Shown: piece after piece, positions 43,785 to 54,653 of the stretch
Position numbering within the stretch: position 1 is the first letter of the stretch
Layout: each line of letters begins with the position of its first letter
Assembly: GCA_964019335.1 (NCBI GenBank)
Contig: OZ025649.1
Coordinates: 186,001 to 250,000, forward strand
Source: Diplonema japonicum
Taxonomy: Eukaryota > Euglenozoa > Diplonemea > Diplonemida > Diplonemidae
Length of the DNA stretch: 64,000 bases
Reading direction: 5' to 3'
Notes under the pieces: model-generated
Told to the model about the DNA's origin: nothing
What the model saw: only the letters and a program-made list of their open reading frames with translations
The model's database searches: none
Translations under genes and position numbers: made by a program

Positions 43785-44510
43785 ATGTCGCTACTGACCC
43801 CCGTAGCCTTTCAGACAGATGTGCCACCCTCCCCAGTGATACGAAGGAGGCAGAACACGAAGACTAAAAGATGCATTAAAAAATGCTCTGCAAGAGGCAG
43901 TGCAAGGAGCAGGGAGGACAGGCTCGAAAAGAAACTCAAGAAAACCGAGACAGTTGTAAGAAAGCAACAGGATGCCATTGAAGAGTTGCTCAGAGCCAAC
44001 AAGGAGCTCAGGGAAAAACTGGACATGGCGGAGAGGAAAAACAGCGAAAAGACGCAAAGTGAGGGAGCCGATCCAGAATCTGTCTGTGATGTTAAAATCG
44101 CCGCCCCGAAAAAAAAGCTTGCTCTGACGCTGAACGTCACGGAAGAGGGTCTGGAAAAGCCCTGTACACCCCGTCCCACCCCAGCGAGAAAACTAGCACA
44201 CTACCGCCCTGCAAACGGCCTCTACTTCAGGTCAGAAGCAGAGGAACGGTTTGCAAAGTGGTTCACTGACGAGAGGCAACGAAGGCATCTTGTCAAGCAC
44301 CCCTCTCTTGTTGCTCAGATGATTGAGGCTACTCCTGGTCCACAAAACGTGTCTTTCAACTCCAGGACGCATGAAGAAATCACGAACGAGTTTGAAGCTA
44401 CCACTGTTCCCTTTGAGGTATGTATTACAAGAGGGGAAAAAAATATTTTTTTTTTGAAAAACTTTTACCAGTACACAAGCGAGGACGAAGCGATGTTTGG
44501 TTGGTGTTGA
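43785..44510 (+). CDS. Coiled-coil protein of unknown function
   Basis: Exons 43785-44417 and 44472-44510 (54-nt intron with GTATG donor); 223 aa. The intron length is a multiple of three and lacks a stop, so retention would insert 18 residues. The ATG follows an A18 leader. N-terminal basic region (RRRQNTKTKRCIKKCSARG), then a coiled coil (about 45-90: REDRLEKKLKKTETVVRKQQ, ELLRANKELREKLDMAE). The C-terminal part, YRPANGLYFRSEAEERFAKW through VPFEYTSEDEAMFGWC, looks conserved but is unknown to me. Confidence 0.7.
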   Translation: MSLLTPVAFQTDVPPSPVIRRRQNTKTKRCIKKCSARGSARSREDRLEKKLKKTETVVRKQQDAIEELLRANKELREKLDMAERKNSEKTQSEGADPESVCDVKIAAPKKKLALTLNVTEEGLEKPCTPRPTPARKLAHYRPANGLYFRSEAEERFAKWFTDERQRRHLVKHPSLVAQMIEATPGPQNVSFNSRTHEEITNEFEATTVPFEVCITRGEKNIFFLKNFYQYTSEDEAMFGWC

Positions 44511-44558
44511 TATGTCGTTCGAAAAAAGAAAAAGAAAAAAAAAATGTCTAAACTACCG

Positions 44559-44608
<50 letters not shown>

Positions 44609-44886
44609 GCCTGAACAGGTTATAACCTGCTCCAAAGTAACGGAACGGGATACAATAACAAAAAAAAAAAAAAGAGTGAACTGTGCTCACACAACTGTTA
44701 TTTTTTTTTTTTCTCCACACACATCGTTGTTTTCTTCTTCTTTTTTTTTCTTCTTACGAAGGGAGCATTACTCGTTTGCAAGAACCGTCTTTCTCCTTTC
44801 TTTTTCTCTTTCATTCCCCCCACCCTTTTTTTTTTCTTCTAAAAGTCATCTGTTTTTCTGCCTTCTCCATTCAACATGATTGGGTT

Positions 44887-44917
<31 letters not shown>

Positions 44918-44986
44918 GGCAAACGAACCGAGGGTGTAGCAGCGCAGCCCAGCCTTTAGAGCTCTTCTCATTGAAAATAATCCCCT

Positions 44987-45029
<43 letters not shown>

Positions 45030-45445
45030 CTTCTTTTAATTTCGCGCTTCTTGGTCATAGAATGCGTAAAGTTTACGGTTTCGGGAATAGTTTTCTTTGT
45101 TCTTAAATTTTCACTCGTTTTCTTTCTATTTCTTACTCTGTTTATCGTGTCTAATGTGCGTTGCGTGTGAAGGCTTTCCTGTTGTGAGGAGCATTGTCAT
45201 ATTTGCTCCTCACATGCAACTTGTGTAGGTCTTTTTTGTATTCTGGATAAAGAAACTAGGAAACCCTGTGAAAAGGAAATAAAAAAAGGAAAAAGAAAAA
45301 AGAAATTGCGGCTATTAGGGTTTTCTCAAGGAAAAAGTCAAAGTAGCAAAATAAAACTTTTCAACAAGGTCAAAAGAGAAAAACAACAGCTATGATAAAA
45401 AGATCTTCGAGAGATACCAAATCTGACACCCGAAAAACTTCCATC
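44511..45445. other. T-rich spacer with a structured hairpin
   Basis: Pure T runs at about 44565-44604, 44889-44917 and 44990-45029, then ordinary AT-rich sequence leading to tRNA-Pro. No protein gene. It contains the hairpin listed separately. Confidence 0.5.
45160..45220 (+). ncRNA. Possible structured RNA (hairpin)
   Basis: GTGAGGAGCA (45184-45193) pairs perfectly with TGCTCCTCAC (45204-45213) around a 10-nt loop. An outer stem GTTGCGT/ATGCAAC (45160-45166 with 45214-45220) encloses it with a one-sided internal loop. It lies in ordinary, non-homopolymer sequence 226 nt upstream of tRNA-Pro. No snoRNA boxes or known family identified. Confidence 0.2.
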
Positions 45446-45517
45446 GGCTCGGTGGTCTAGTGGCATGATTCTCGCTTAGGGTGCGAGAGGTCCCGGGTTC
45501 AATTCCCGGCCGAGCCC
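45446..45517 (+). tRNA. tRNA-Pro (AGG)
   Basis: 72 nt. Acceptor GGCTCGG pairs perfectly with CCGAGCC. The D arm contains TGGTCTAGTGG. Anticodon stem CTCGC/GCGAG has loop TTAGGGT, anticodon AGG. T arm CCGGGTTCAATTCCCGG is complete. No intron. A T6 Pol III terminator follows 2 nt after the gene. Confidence 0.96.
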
Positions 45518-46323
45518 GCTTTTTTAAAAACGAAAAATGAACTTCCAGTTCCCCTTTTTTTTCTCTTGGACGAAACTCTTGGCACAGCTGCTTCCAGGAA
45601 TGAGTTTTGCAACTGTGGTCTGAGTCCTTGTCTTTGGAGAATTAAAGCTCCCCTCTAAGCGCTCTGTGATCCAGTAAGGTGGGCAAGGGGCGCTTAGCTT
45701 TTTTTTCTTTTTTGAAAGAGCTTCAGAACCAGAAGAAGAAATCTGAAAAGAAAGAAAGAAGAAAGAAAAAAAAAACGTTAACAGCACGGCAACCTAGAAA
45801 CCTTTTGAGAGCACCTTTTTTCTTCCCTTCTTCCCCTTGCCCTATCTTCAGTCTCCTTCTTTTCATTTTTCTTTTTTGTCCCTTCACCTGCCTGCTGTTA
45901 TAATTTCTTTTTCCCTCCTTCTTTTTTTTTTCTCACCATCTCCGTCCCTTCTGTCTGTATCATATACATTACAACGGCTCTTTGTTCTTTTGTCACGTAG
46001 GCGGCCGAACTAAAGCTAGATCCCCCCCTTTTTTTTAAAGGAAATTATTGCATTTATTTATTTATTCATCTCCATCCTAAAGTGGAACAGGCGACAAGTG
46101 AGTTCGTGGGGAATAGGAGTAATCTACAGCTCGTTTGGCGGCCTTCTTTTTAAGTCAAAAAGTGACTGTTTTAATTTTTCCTTCTCTTCTTTTTTTTTCA
46201 CCAACATTCACCCCCCTTCTTCTTCTTCTTCTTCTTCTTATCCCCTCCAACATAAGAATGATCGAACCCCAAGCACATCGTGAAGAAGAGTTTTTTTTTT
46301 TTTTTTTTCAATCTTAAATTTAT
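45518..46323. other. Spacer between tRNA-Pro and TIR element
   Basis: Mixed then pyrimidine-rich sequence with a (TTC)n stretch at about 46216-46240. No gene recognised. AAATTTAT at 46316-46323 is the left target duplication. Confidence 0.5.
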
Positions 46324-47038
46324 GAGAAAAACAACGTACACGGTAACCTATTTTTATTTCCACTAAACCATGTAAGTAGGAACTTTTTTTCCACCGTCCA
46401 CGGTAACCCAAAACTTTTTTTCCACCATCCACGGAAACCCACAACTTTTTTTTCAACGTCCACGGTGGAGGTGTGTGTGCACTTGGGAAAAACGTGTAGG
46501 CACAGCCAGGGCTCGAAAAAGACACCAAGAATTTCTCCTGGAGGTTGGCAAGGGCGATTTCCAAAGATGATTTAAAGCCAAAGCCGAGGTATCTGGCGTC
46601 TGATGTACTTCTCCACCCCTCGCCCCCCTGCCTGTGAATATGCCAAGGATGACCTCAAGCCCCCTGTTGTCACGAAGTTACAGATAGGCCAGCAAAGAGG
46701 AAGGCGGTTGTAGTCCCAGCCTTCAGGGTAGTCACCCATTTCTCTTAAAAGGTCTTTTTTCCTTTTCTTTTGCTATGACATCATGTTTTGCCCCCCTCGC
46801 TACATTTCGTAAAACCCCAATGAGGCATAAAAATGTCGGAGGTTACCGTGGACGGTGGAAAAAAAGTTAGTGGTTGCATAAGGGAAATTGTTGGTGGTTA
46901 CAGTAAAAAGTGGAAAAAAAGGTTACCGTGAACGGTGGAAAAAAAGTTGTGGTTACCGTGGACGGTGGAGAAAAAGTTGCAGGTTTAAGGCGATGGTGGA
47001 AAAAAGTTATTTGGTTACCGTGTACGTTGTTTTTCCCT
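46324..47038. mobile_element. MITE-like TIR element with subterminal repeats and AAATTTAT target duplication
   Basis: 715 bp, flanked by identical AAATTTAT at 46316-46323 and 47039-47046. Ends are inverted: left GAGAAAAACAACGTACACGG-TAACC (46324-46348); right is its complement (47013-47038). Each terminal region carries further spaced copies of CCACCGTCCACGGTAACC: 46391 and 46422 on the left, inverted copies at 46841, 46921 and 46951 on the right. The interior (about 46480-46800) is not homopolymeric but has no transposase. The duplication length (7 or 8 bp) would suit hAT or P-like elements; class otherwise unknown. Confidence 0.8.
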
Positions 47039-47046
47039 AAATTTAT

Positions 47047-47799
47047 CTTTTGTAAGATTTTTTTCTTTTACCTTATCCTCTTTTACGAGTGGAAGGGCTT
47101 TTTTTTTTTTTTTTTTTCTCTCTCTCTCTTTTTTTTTCTCCTCTTGTTGTGCTGTCTATAGACTTGCACTGCATAGCGCAAACACACATTTCGCCACGCT
47201 TGTCTTACCTAAGGCACGAGACCGATTTGGGTACATTTCTTTTGATTGCGGATCAATTTTGTTTTTCTCAAAAACGAGAAAGTAAAATTCTTTTTTTTTT
47301 TTAAAGGAGGGTGAAAGAAAGCTCGCGTTTCATACACGGAACCTATGTAAAACTTTTACAGTTTGGGGGTATCCCCCCCTCCCTTCTTTTTTGCTTCTTT
47401 TTTTCGATCTCTTGTTACGAGTTTTTCCCTTCTCCAGTTCTGGGAGCCCTTCCTGGATGGTTTTCTTTGTGCTTTTCTTTTTTTCTTCTTTTCTCCCTTT
47501 TTCATTTCCCCTCTCCCACCCCTACGAACCTATACTTGGATACGTTTAATATAAAAAAAAGTTTGCAAAAAAAAGGAAACGGAAGAAGGAATAAGAGAAA
47601 AGACAAGAAAAAAATAAATAATCTTTCTTTCTTCAAAAGATTCTTCCTTTTCTCTCTCTCTTTTTTTTTTCCCCCCTCCCTCCTTTTTGTTCATCTCTTC
47701 AAAGTTCAGTTTTTTTTTTTTTTTTTTTTTTTAAATTTAAAAAAAAATACTTCCTTTACTTCCTGCTCGTTGTCATCTCTTCAACAGGCTCGGGTGGCG
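47047..47799. other. Pyrimidine-rich spacer
   Basis: T and CT tracts, ending in TCTCTTCAACAG 12 nt before the next ATG. The frame open through this region is low-complexity (poly-Phe/Ser/Lys) and is not counted as coding. Confidence 0.55.
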
Positions 47800-49599
47800 A
47801 TGCCTGTCAGCCGCAACATGGAGGTAAGTAGCGGGAATGAAGTGGCGGCAAAGGTATTCTTCGAACTGGCAGAGCATGCAGCGCAGATGAAGGTCACGAT
47901 GGTTTCCGGTAACAGCACAGCCTCAGTAGTCGCGTACTGCTGTGCAGCACTTAATGACAGACTGAAGCTCAATCTAATCTCAAGCAGGTACTTGCTGCGT
48001 GTGAAGAACCCCCTTGAAGACCCCCAAGGATACCTCTATGGCCTCTGCGATGTTTTGACCCATCCCGATGTTGCTGACATCGTTGAGAGAGAAGAAGATC
48101 TTGAACTCACACTCGAACCCCTCCCTGCTAACCACCCTAATGACATGTACATTGCACCTACAGTGCCTGCTTCAAGGAGCTCCCAGCGGTCATCAGCTGC
48201 TCGTGGGTCTAAAATCCGTCCACCTACCAGTCCCACAAGCCCCTTTAGGTACGAGGAGACGTCCCGTCTCGAGCAGGCTATGGACGAAGAAGTGCAACGT
48301 GAAATATCTAGAATGCCGTGGGGTATGCGGCCCAGCGGACGGCCTCTCAGCACCCTTGAAAAGATGCCGCCCCTTAGCGCTGATGAGATGGCTTCTGAAC
48401 GCATAATGCAAGCCAGAGAGAACATGCGGAAGACAACGATCCCTCCCCCGCCTCCGCCTCCAATGTCCGGCGAGAGGCAGTACGTTTCCACAGACACGCA
48501 AACAGTTGAGGTGTCCGAAGTGCCGCAGATGCAGCCCCGCCCCCCTGCCTCTGCTCCCAGCGTCGCACTCGAAATGATGAAGAAAGAGCTACAAGCCAGC
48601 GAAGAAAACTTAAAAACCACAAAAGAAAAACTGCAGCAAACCTTAGAACGCGCCGAGGTGTCGGAAGCCAAGCATCAGGAGGAGCAGTCACAGGTAGTGC
48701 TGTATCTTACACAACTGGAAGTGGAAAAAGAGAAGGTTAAGAACCTTATGAACAGTCAAAGGGACTACGAGGGTGTGAAGGACGAGCTGGAGAGATTGAA
48801 AAAAGAAAATATGCGGCTCAAGAAGTTGCACCAAACAGCGCAGGAGAGGGAGAAGGACCTACTTCAAGAGATACATCAACTTCAGACGGAGCTCACTTCG
48901 GAGGCTGATGTCACGCTGCAGTCACAGCCGCCTCCGTTGCCACCGCAGCCTATCAACATCACAACTATTACGACACAACCCTCACAGCGGAGGAGCAGAA
49001 CAGCAAGCAGTGGGTCGCCTGTAAGGGAGAGGTATCAAAGGATCACGAGAGAGACGGAGGTGATCAGGTCCCCAGGGACACCGGAGGTGCATATCGATCC
49101 GAGTGATTCGCTGGGGACAATTGTAGCCAAGTTCACAGGGAAGGAAGCACTGGGGAAGGCGGTGGACACGAGCCTGAGAATCCCAGCGCCACAGATGGTT
49201 GAGGAAGAAGACAGCGAGGATGAAGAGTACGGAGATGAACCCTTCTCGCAGCTCACGGAACTAAAGAAAAAGCTGCCCTTGTTGAGCTCCCCGACGGCTG
49301 ACCCTGCCTTGAGACTGTCTCTCCTGAAAGAAGTTGAAGCACTTCGTAGCATGGTCAGCTCGACCCATCATCAGTACCAGCACCACCAGCAGGTGCCCCT
49401 TGCACCCCCCACTCCCCTCTCAGGGCCTTTCACTAGCTCTCTCGTTGCACCCCCGCGAGGTCCTGGTCCCGGCTCTCCCGGGGGACCAAGGAGCAGGTCT
49501 TCTACTGCCACCACTGCACCCATTCACGGTGTGCACTACCCCCCTGCACCGTCGTCGGTTGCATCGGGTTACAGTGCAACACGGCCGCCTGGCCTGTGA
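47800..49599 (+). CDS. Coiled-coil protein with an N-terminal ubiquitin/RA-like domain
   Basis: 599 aa, single exon. It begins MPVSRNMEVSSGNEVAAKVF, 12 nt after a TCAACAG acceptor-like site. Residues about 25-105 (KVTMVSGNSTASVVAYCCAA to DLELTLEPLPANHP) have the strand-helix-strand pattern and 'YLLRVKNP..YLYGL' block of Ras-binding/RA or ELMO-N-like ubiquitin folds; this is tentative. Then a Ser/Pro-rich linker with PPPPPPPP, a long coiled coil (about 250-370, EMMKKELQASEENLKTTKEK and onward), a second linker with acidic EEEDSEDEEYGDE, a short helix, and a Pro/Ser/Gly-rich tail. It looks like a cytoskeletal or signalling adaptor; no partner identified. Confidence 0.75.
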   Translation: MPVSRNMEVSSGNEVAAKVFFELAEHAAQMKVTMVSGNSTASVVAYCCAALNDRLKLNLISSRYLLRVKNPLEDPQGYLYGLCDVLTHPDVADIVEREEDLELTLEPLPANHPNDMYIAPTVPASRSSQRSSAARGSKIRPPTSPTSPFRYEETSRLEQAMDEEVQREISRMPWGMRPSGRPLSTLEKMPPLSADEMASERIMQARENMRKTTIPPPPPPPMSGERQYVSTDTQTVEVSEVPQMQPRPPASAPSVALEMMKKELQASEENLKTTKEKLQQTLERAEVSEAKHQEEQSQVVLYLTQLEVEKEKVKNLMNSQRDYEGVKDELERLKKENMRLKKLHQTAQEREKDLLQEIHQLQTELTSEADVTLQSQPPPLPPQPINITTITTQPSQRRSRTASSGSPVRERYQRITRETEVIRSPGTPEVHIDPSDSLGTIVAKFTGKEALGKAVDTSLRIPAPQMVEEEDSEDEEYGDEPFSQLTELKKKLPLLSSPTADPALRLSLLKEVEALRSMVSSTHHQYQHHQQVPLAPPTPLSGPFTSSLVAPPRGPGPGSPGGPRSRSSTATTAPIHGVHYPPAPSSVASGYSATRPPGL

Positions 49600-49853
49600 C
49601 CCAGGCAGGAAAGCCAGACTTTGTAACAACAACAAGCAAATAGAATTATGTGTCAAGAAAAAGAGAAAAAAGAAAAAGAAAGAATTACCAAGAAGAAGAG
49701 GGTCACCCCCTTTCCCCAGCCCCCATCCTAGAATTGTTTTTATCCCCACCACCCGTCTTCACTTTTGTGTCTTCTGTATTTAGTTGCTTTATTTTGTTAT
49801 ATTTTTTTCCTCTTAATATCCCCCATCCCACCATTTTCCTTTAAGGTTTTCTG

Positions 49854-50270
49854 ATGACGGGTGGCCATGTAAGGGAGAGCGTGTTCCAGACCCCAAGGGG
49901 TGATTTTGTAAAGATGGTCGTGCAGAAAGGGAGTGTGGGGCAGTGGCTCTTGAAGGGCGAACGATGGACTCGCGTGGGGAACGCGGTGAGCTTGACTGTG
50001 AACAACATGAAAGGGACAGGGAACGTGTGCGTGGTGGATCAAGACAAGGTGGGCTGGATCCTTTCAAACAGTGACCTCAAGATGACACTGACGTCTATCC
50101 GAAAAATCGCTGAGGTTGCTGGCATAGTCCATAATATCCCAGATATGAAGGTCCCCCAGTACACAAGCTTCCCTGTTCCCCAAGAGCCTTCTCGCAACTC
50201 TGCCCGCAGACGCGCTTCAACGCAGCCAACATGGCACAACCCACTCGGTCAGCGCCCTCCCCGCCATTAA
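49854..50270 (+). CDS. Uncharacterised 138-aa protein
   Basis: Single exon starting MTGGHVRESVFQTPRGDFVK; the ATG lies 8 nt after TTTTCCTTTAAG. Residues 5-100 look like a compact beta-rich domain (MVVQKGSVGQWLLKGERWTR, GNVCVVDQDKVGWILSNSDL) followed by one helix and a Ser/Arg/Pro-rich tail. A PH- or PDZ-like fold is possible but not shown. It is only 254 nt downstream of the coiled-coil gene. Confidence 0.6.
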   Translation: MTGGHVRESVFQTPRGDFVKMVVQKGSVGQWLLKGERWTRVGNAVSLTVNNMKGTGNVCVVDQDKVGWILSNSDLKMTLTSIRKIAEVAGIVHNIPDMKVPQYTSFPVPQEPSRNSARRRASTQPTWHNPLGQRPPRH

Positions 50271-50648
50271 TAATTTCAGCCAGTATTAGCAGGCCCTTCT
50301 CCGTTCACAGTTTTCTTTCTTATGTTGTTTGTTCCTACCCTTTCTTTTTGTTAAACACAGCAGACTAGATACTCTTTCCAGTCAGGAGTTATTAAAATGC
50401 AGCCCAGCAATACCTATGAGCCGTTCCTCTTGAGGAAAGGACTATGCTGGGTCTGTCAAAGATAAAAGAAAAAAAGAGAAGTAGAAGAGGGGGAAAAAAA
50501 AAGATACCTCCACTAGTTATTCCCTTTTTTGTTTTCCCTTTGTCTTCTTTTCTCATTTCCCTTCCCGTTCTCTTCACGAAGTTTCAGTTTTTTTTAATAA
50601 ACCACCTTTGCAAAAGAGAAATAAATACTTCACAGCAGTGGAACAGCT
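50271..50648. other. Spacer
   Basis: AT-rich with short runs. AATAAATACTTCACAG lies 13 nt before the next start, giving an acceptor-like site. No gene. Confidence 0.5.
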
Positions 50649-52290
50649 ATGTCCGGTCGGTCTGGAAGATACCCACCGCAGGTGTCAGGTGTGAAGAGCC
50701 CACCCCCTTCCGCGACGTACCCAAAGGGGGTGACACCCACACCTGTAAGATCTAAGCACCCTCCTGGGCCTGGATCGGTTCCAAGTGGGAGGAGAGAAAG
50801 GGATGAGTACGAACGGGAGAGGAGGGACTGGGAGAGGGAGAGGGACAGAGAAAGGGACAGGGACAGGGACAGAGACAGAGACAGGGACAGGGAAAGGGAC
50901 AGGGAGAGGGAAAGGGAACGAGAGAGGGAAAGGGAGAGGGATAGAGACAGGGCTGACAGGGAGAGGGCTGAAAGGGAGAGGAACGAACCCCGAGGCGTCC
51001 CCCGCTACGACCCGTACGACATGGCCCCAGAGGACCGCTTCGGCAACACATGTGGAGTGGCGAAGACCCGCAGCATGTTGGACGGCTTCTTCGGTACCTA
51101 CGATCCTGTTGTGCGCGGCTCGCTGCACATCGAGGGTGTCAACTATGCGAAGTACGAAGCGCAGAAGCACCGCCAGTCCTTCATGGCAGCCTTCCTCGAT
51201 TCACTGAGGGACGACTTGGTATGCTTGTTAACTTCCTTCACCGCACTTTAGATCTCCGAAGTGGGCAACGGTGTCCGCAGGGAGGACATTCTCTTGCAGC
51301 TCTTCCCAGGTGCCATCAAAGCTGTGGTGCTGCACTACGACAGGTACGAAGACGACGAACCGAAGACCAACGACCCGACACTTGTGGACGCCGAGTGGAG
51401 CGTGAAGTGCGACTACGCCATCCGCGCAAAGGACGTGCAGCGGCAGCAGAACATCGGGATGGCGCTCTTCACAGCACTGAACGAAGAGGGTGAGTTCTCG
51501 TGTCATAAGCTGAAGCAGATCTACATGGAGAAGTTCGACAAGGCGGCTGACTCGTCGAGTATTAAAATTGTACGCCCGCCGCCTGCGGAGGGCCAGCCTC
51601 AGCCTGCTCAGGGGTATGTTTAATCTCCTCAATACACACTCACATAGACCGCGTGAAATTGGGCCACCGCAGTCGGACAGGCTTCTGTCGAGCCCGGGGA
51701 GGCAGCAAGCCATGATCGAACCGCCGCCAATGCGTCAACAGCAGCAACAACCTTACCAACCGCAACAACAACAACAACAACAGCAGCAGCAGCAGCAGTA
51801 TCAACAGCACAATTATCAACAACAGCAGCAGCATTATCAACAGCCGCAACAGCAGCAGCAGCAGTTCCAGCAGTACCAGCCTCCTATGTCGACACCTCCA
51901 CAGCAGGAGTTAATGCCGCCACCGCAGAATGTTAGGGATCAGGGGATGCGAGTGAACGGGCAGTTGCACCACTACAAGGTGAGCCCTGCGGCAGAAAGGG
52001 GAACAAGGGATAGTGATGTTTTCTCAGGCACAGGGAGTGCGGGGTACGGTGCGCCACAGCCGCCTGCTGCAGAGTACACTGCTGCCCCCCACACTGCTTC
52101 GCCTATGCCGCCCGCTAACACTGAAGTCCTAGGAGGCAACGATGGGTGGACTGAGTACAACGGCAGGAGAGGCCTTGCTGTCTTCATCCCTGAGGAAGCT
52201 CTTCTCACCACCCCCGGCCGCCGAACATCACGTAGGCGAACCTCCAGTCAGCTCGACCTTACTAAAACACCCCCTTCCCTCCTTGGTTAG
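50649..52290 (+). CDS. Protein with an Arg/Asp-Glu repeat, a conserved core and a poly-Gln region
   Basis: Exons 50649-51218, 51252-51613 and 51648-52290 (introns 33 and 34 nt) give 524 aa. N-terminus is Pro/Ser-rich; then a charged stretch of alternating Arg with Glu/Asp (about 48-115, RERDRERDRDRD type) likely forms a long single helix. A folded core (about 125-320) includes NTCGVAKTRSMLDGFFGTYD, HRQSFMAAFLDSLRDDLISE, GAIKAVVLHYDRYEDDE and ECE-like helices. The pattern F...L...L...........V.V.....GAI...V..D loosely resembles SEA-like or ferredoxin-like domains. A Gln-rich region (about 365-420) follows, then a tail. I do not recognise the family. Confidence 0.75.
50822..50975 (+). repeat. 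GGGACAGAGA-type purine repeat (codes for RD/RE)
   Basis: Imperfect hexamer repeat of AGGGAC/AGAGAC/AGGGAA in the coding frame, giving alternating Arg and Asp/Glu. Such tracts vary in length easily. Confidence 0.8.
51736..51880 (+). repeat. CAG/CAA repeat (poly-Gln)
   Basis: Mixed CAG and CAA codons, interrupted by Tyr, His, Pro and Asn codons, inside exon 3 of the upstream-starting gene. Confidence 0.85.
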
Positions 52291-52990
52291 ATGAACCTAT
52301 TCCATTACTTGACTTGTTGTTGTTAATATTGATCCTCCCCACCTTCCCTTTTGTATTAGAGTTTGAACCTTTTTTTCTTTCTTTCTCATTTTTAGAGTGG
52401 TAGCAAAAAGAATCGATTTTGTTTCATTTTTTTTTTTAAACCATTAAAGGACGGGTGCTAGATGAGGTCAGCGAGAATTTTCCCTTTGGTGCTCATATGA
52501 AAAAAAAAAACTGATTTTGGGTGTGTTTTTGGAGGTTAATTTAAAAATCGTTCGAATAAAAAAAAGTTTTTTTTTTCTGATCGCTAGGTATCTAGCGCTT
52601 CGTCCTTTACTGGTTAATGAATATTTTGGTTTTGCATTCTTTTTTTTTTTTTTTTTTTCCCTATTAAGCCTCCTTCGCACGCTCCCCTAAGTGCATAGAT
52701 GACGGAGCAGTATAAAAAAAAAAAAAAATAATAATAATAATAAAGAGAACTTTTTTTTTCCACGCCCCCCTTCCCATCCGCTGTTTCTCTTCTCTCTATG
52801 TGCTTCAATTGCATTGTACATTTTTTCTTTTTTTTTTCCTTTTTTCCTTTTTGTCTTTTTTTACCCGCTCTTTTTTTTTCTAAAGAAAAAAAAAAAAAAA
52901 GAAAAAAAAAGAAAAAAAACAACCACAAAAGGGGGGAGACACATTTTTTTTTTATCCTTTACTAAATAACCTTTTCCACAAAAAAAAAAA
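52291..52990. other. AT-rich spacer
   Basis: T and A runs and an (ATA)n stretch at about 52728-52743. A12 directly precedes the next ATG. No gene. Confidence 0.55.
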
Positions 52991-54606
52991 ATGGTTGGCA
53001 CTACTTGCAAGACCCCTGAAGACTTGGACACCAGGCCGTTCCAGATGGTAAGTACCCCCCTCCTTTATTTTTTTATAACCTACATCAAAAGGTACCCTCG
53101 CGTCACTGCTACGACGATGTGGCAGCAGGCCACGCACTGCAAGAACATCATATTCAGTTGCAGGAATTTATCCCGGTGGACATACAGGTATTTCCTGTTC
53201 TACAAAAAAAAAAAAAAAAAAAAAGGGTAAAGACCGCACAATGTACACGTCAGCAGTTTCCCAGCTTTTCCGCAATTATGCAAAGATGGTGACGAAAAGC
53301 AAACTGATCATCCAGAACGGAACGGTGGTAGTGAGAGGGCATTGCCCGAAGAAGGAAATGATGAGGCGTTTAGGAAAAGCCTGTCAGTCCAAACTGGTGA
53401 GCCTCAGCGAGAGGCACTGCTATGTTTTGATGAACAACAAAAACCTGATGGACTTCACCAAGGAAACCGGCGCCTTTGGAATTTGCAAACCTAAACAGGA
53501 ACTCCTTCTCATTCTGGGCCCCGCTGAAAAACTGAAAATCGCTCTCAAGTACATCGAGGCTCACTACACTACCGACTCCTCAAACGGGGAAACTCAAAGA
53601 AGCGACAGGCGCATCATGAAGATCTCAGTCCTCGCCAGACAGTACCTTCTTGACAACAGGCAACATTTAGTCGAAAAGGGGCATATTTGGGTGGACCGTG
53701 CCTCGGAGGTGGATGGGATGCAGGATTTACACATTGTCGGGTATCCCAAAGACTTTGACTTCGACAGAACTGAGAAGGCGATCCGCGACGCGGAGTTTGA
53801 GTATTTAGAAACCAATCATGGAGGTGCTCAGAAGCTTCCGTCTGGCGTGGTTCTTTTGGGTGACAAGGTTCAGATCAAAAAACACAGGGACAGCTCTAAA
53901 CTGTTGATCGCTGAAGCGGCGGAGGATGATGAGGAACCGGATCAAATCCAGGAACAGCCAGGTCCTTCGGTCAAAACCGGGTCGACGGTGGACTTTCCGT
54001 ACCTCACAAACCCCTTGAAATACTCTACTACTGTGTTCGGGAAGACGCGTGGTGATCCAAATAATATTTGGGCCTCAACCCCACTTGATGTGTCCAGCGC
54101 TGTGTCGAATTCGAGTACAATGTTTGCTTATCACAGTTCCGCTTCCTCATCGGGCATGCCGGAGCAGGACACAGAACTGCCGCTTGAAATGTCGGCTCCG
54201 TGGATGAACGATGACGAGTTCACAACCCCGGCACCGAACCCTCCCCCCAGCACACCGACCAGGTTGCTGCATCAATTGTCGGCAGCCACAGTTCCCCTAT
54301 CCCCTAATGAGCGTGCGCTGCTGCAGGATATTTGCCAGGCTGCTGGTATTATCAATAAATCGGGGCGTGCGCATGTCAACATGATCAAGGTGTTGGTGCA
54401 TTATTCTTCGCCGCGTCCTAGTCCCTTGAGGGGTAACCATACTTTCCTTTTGCATCCAAATCAGCCCTTTTCCGTTCACAAGGAGGAAATTTGCGGGAAA
54501 TTGGGTGTGAACCTCCACGACCATGCGTTTGAGCACTACGACAAAGATTTCGGGGTGCATGTTAAAGCGTCAGACGACCACCGCTTACAGTCATTCAGTC
54601 GGTATT

Positions 54607-54653
<47 letters not shown>

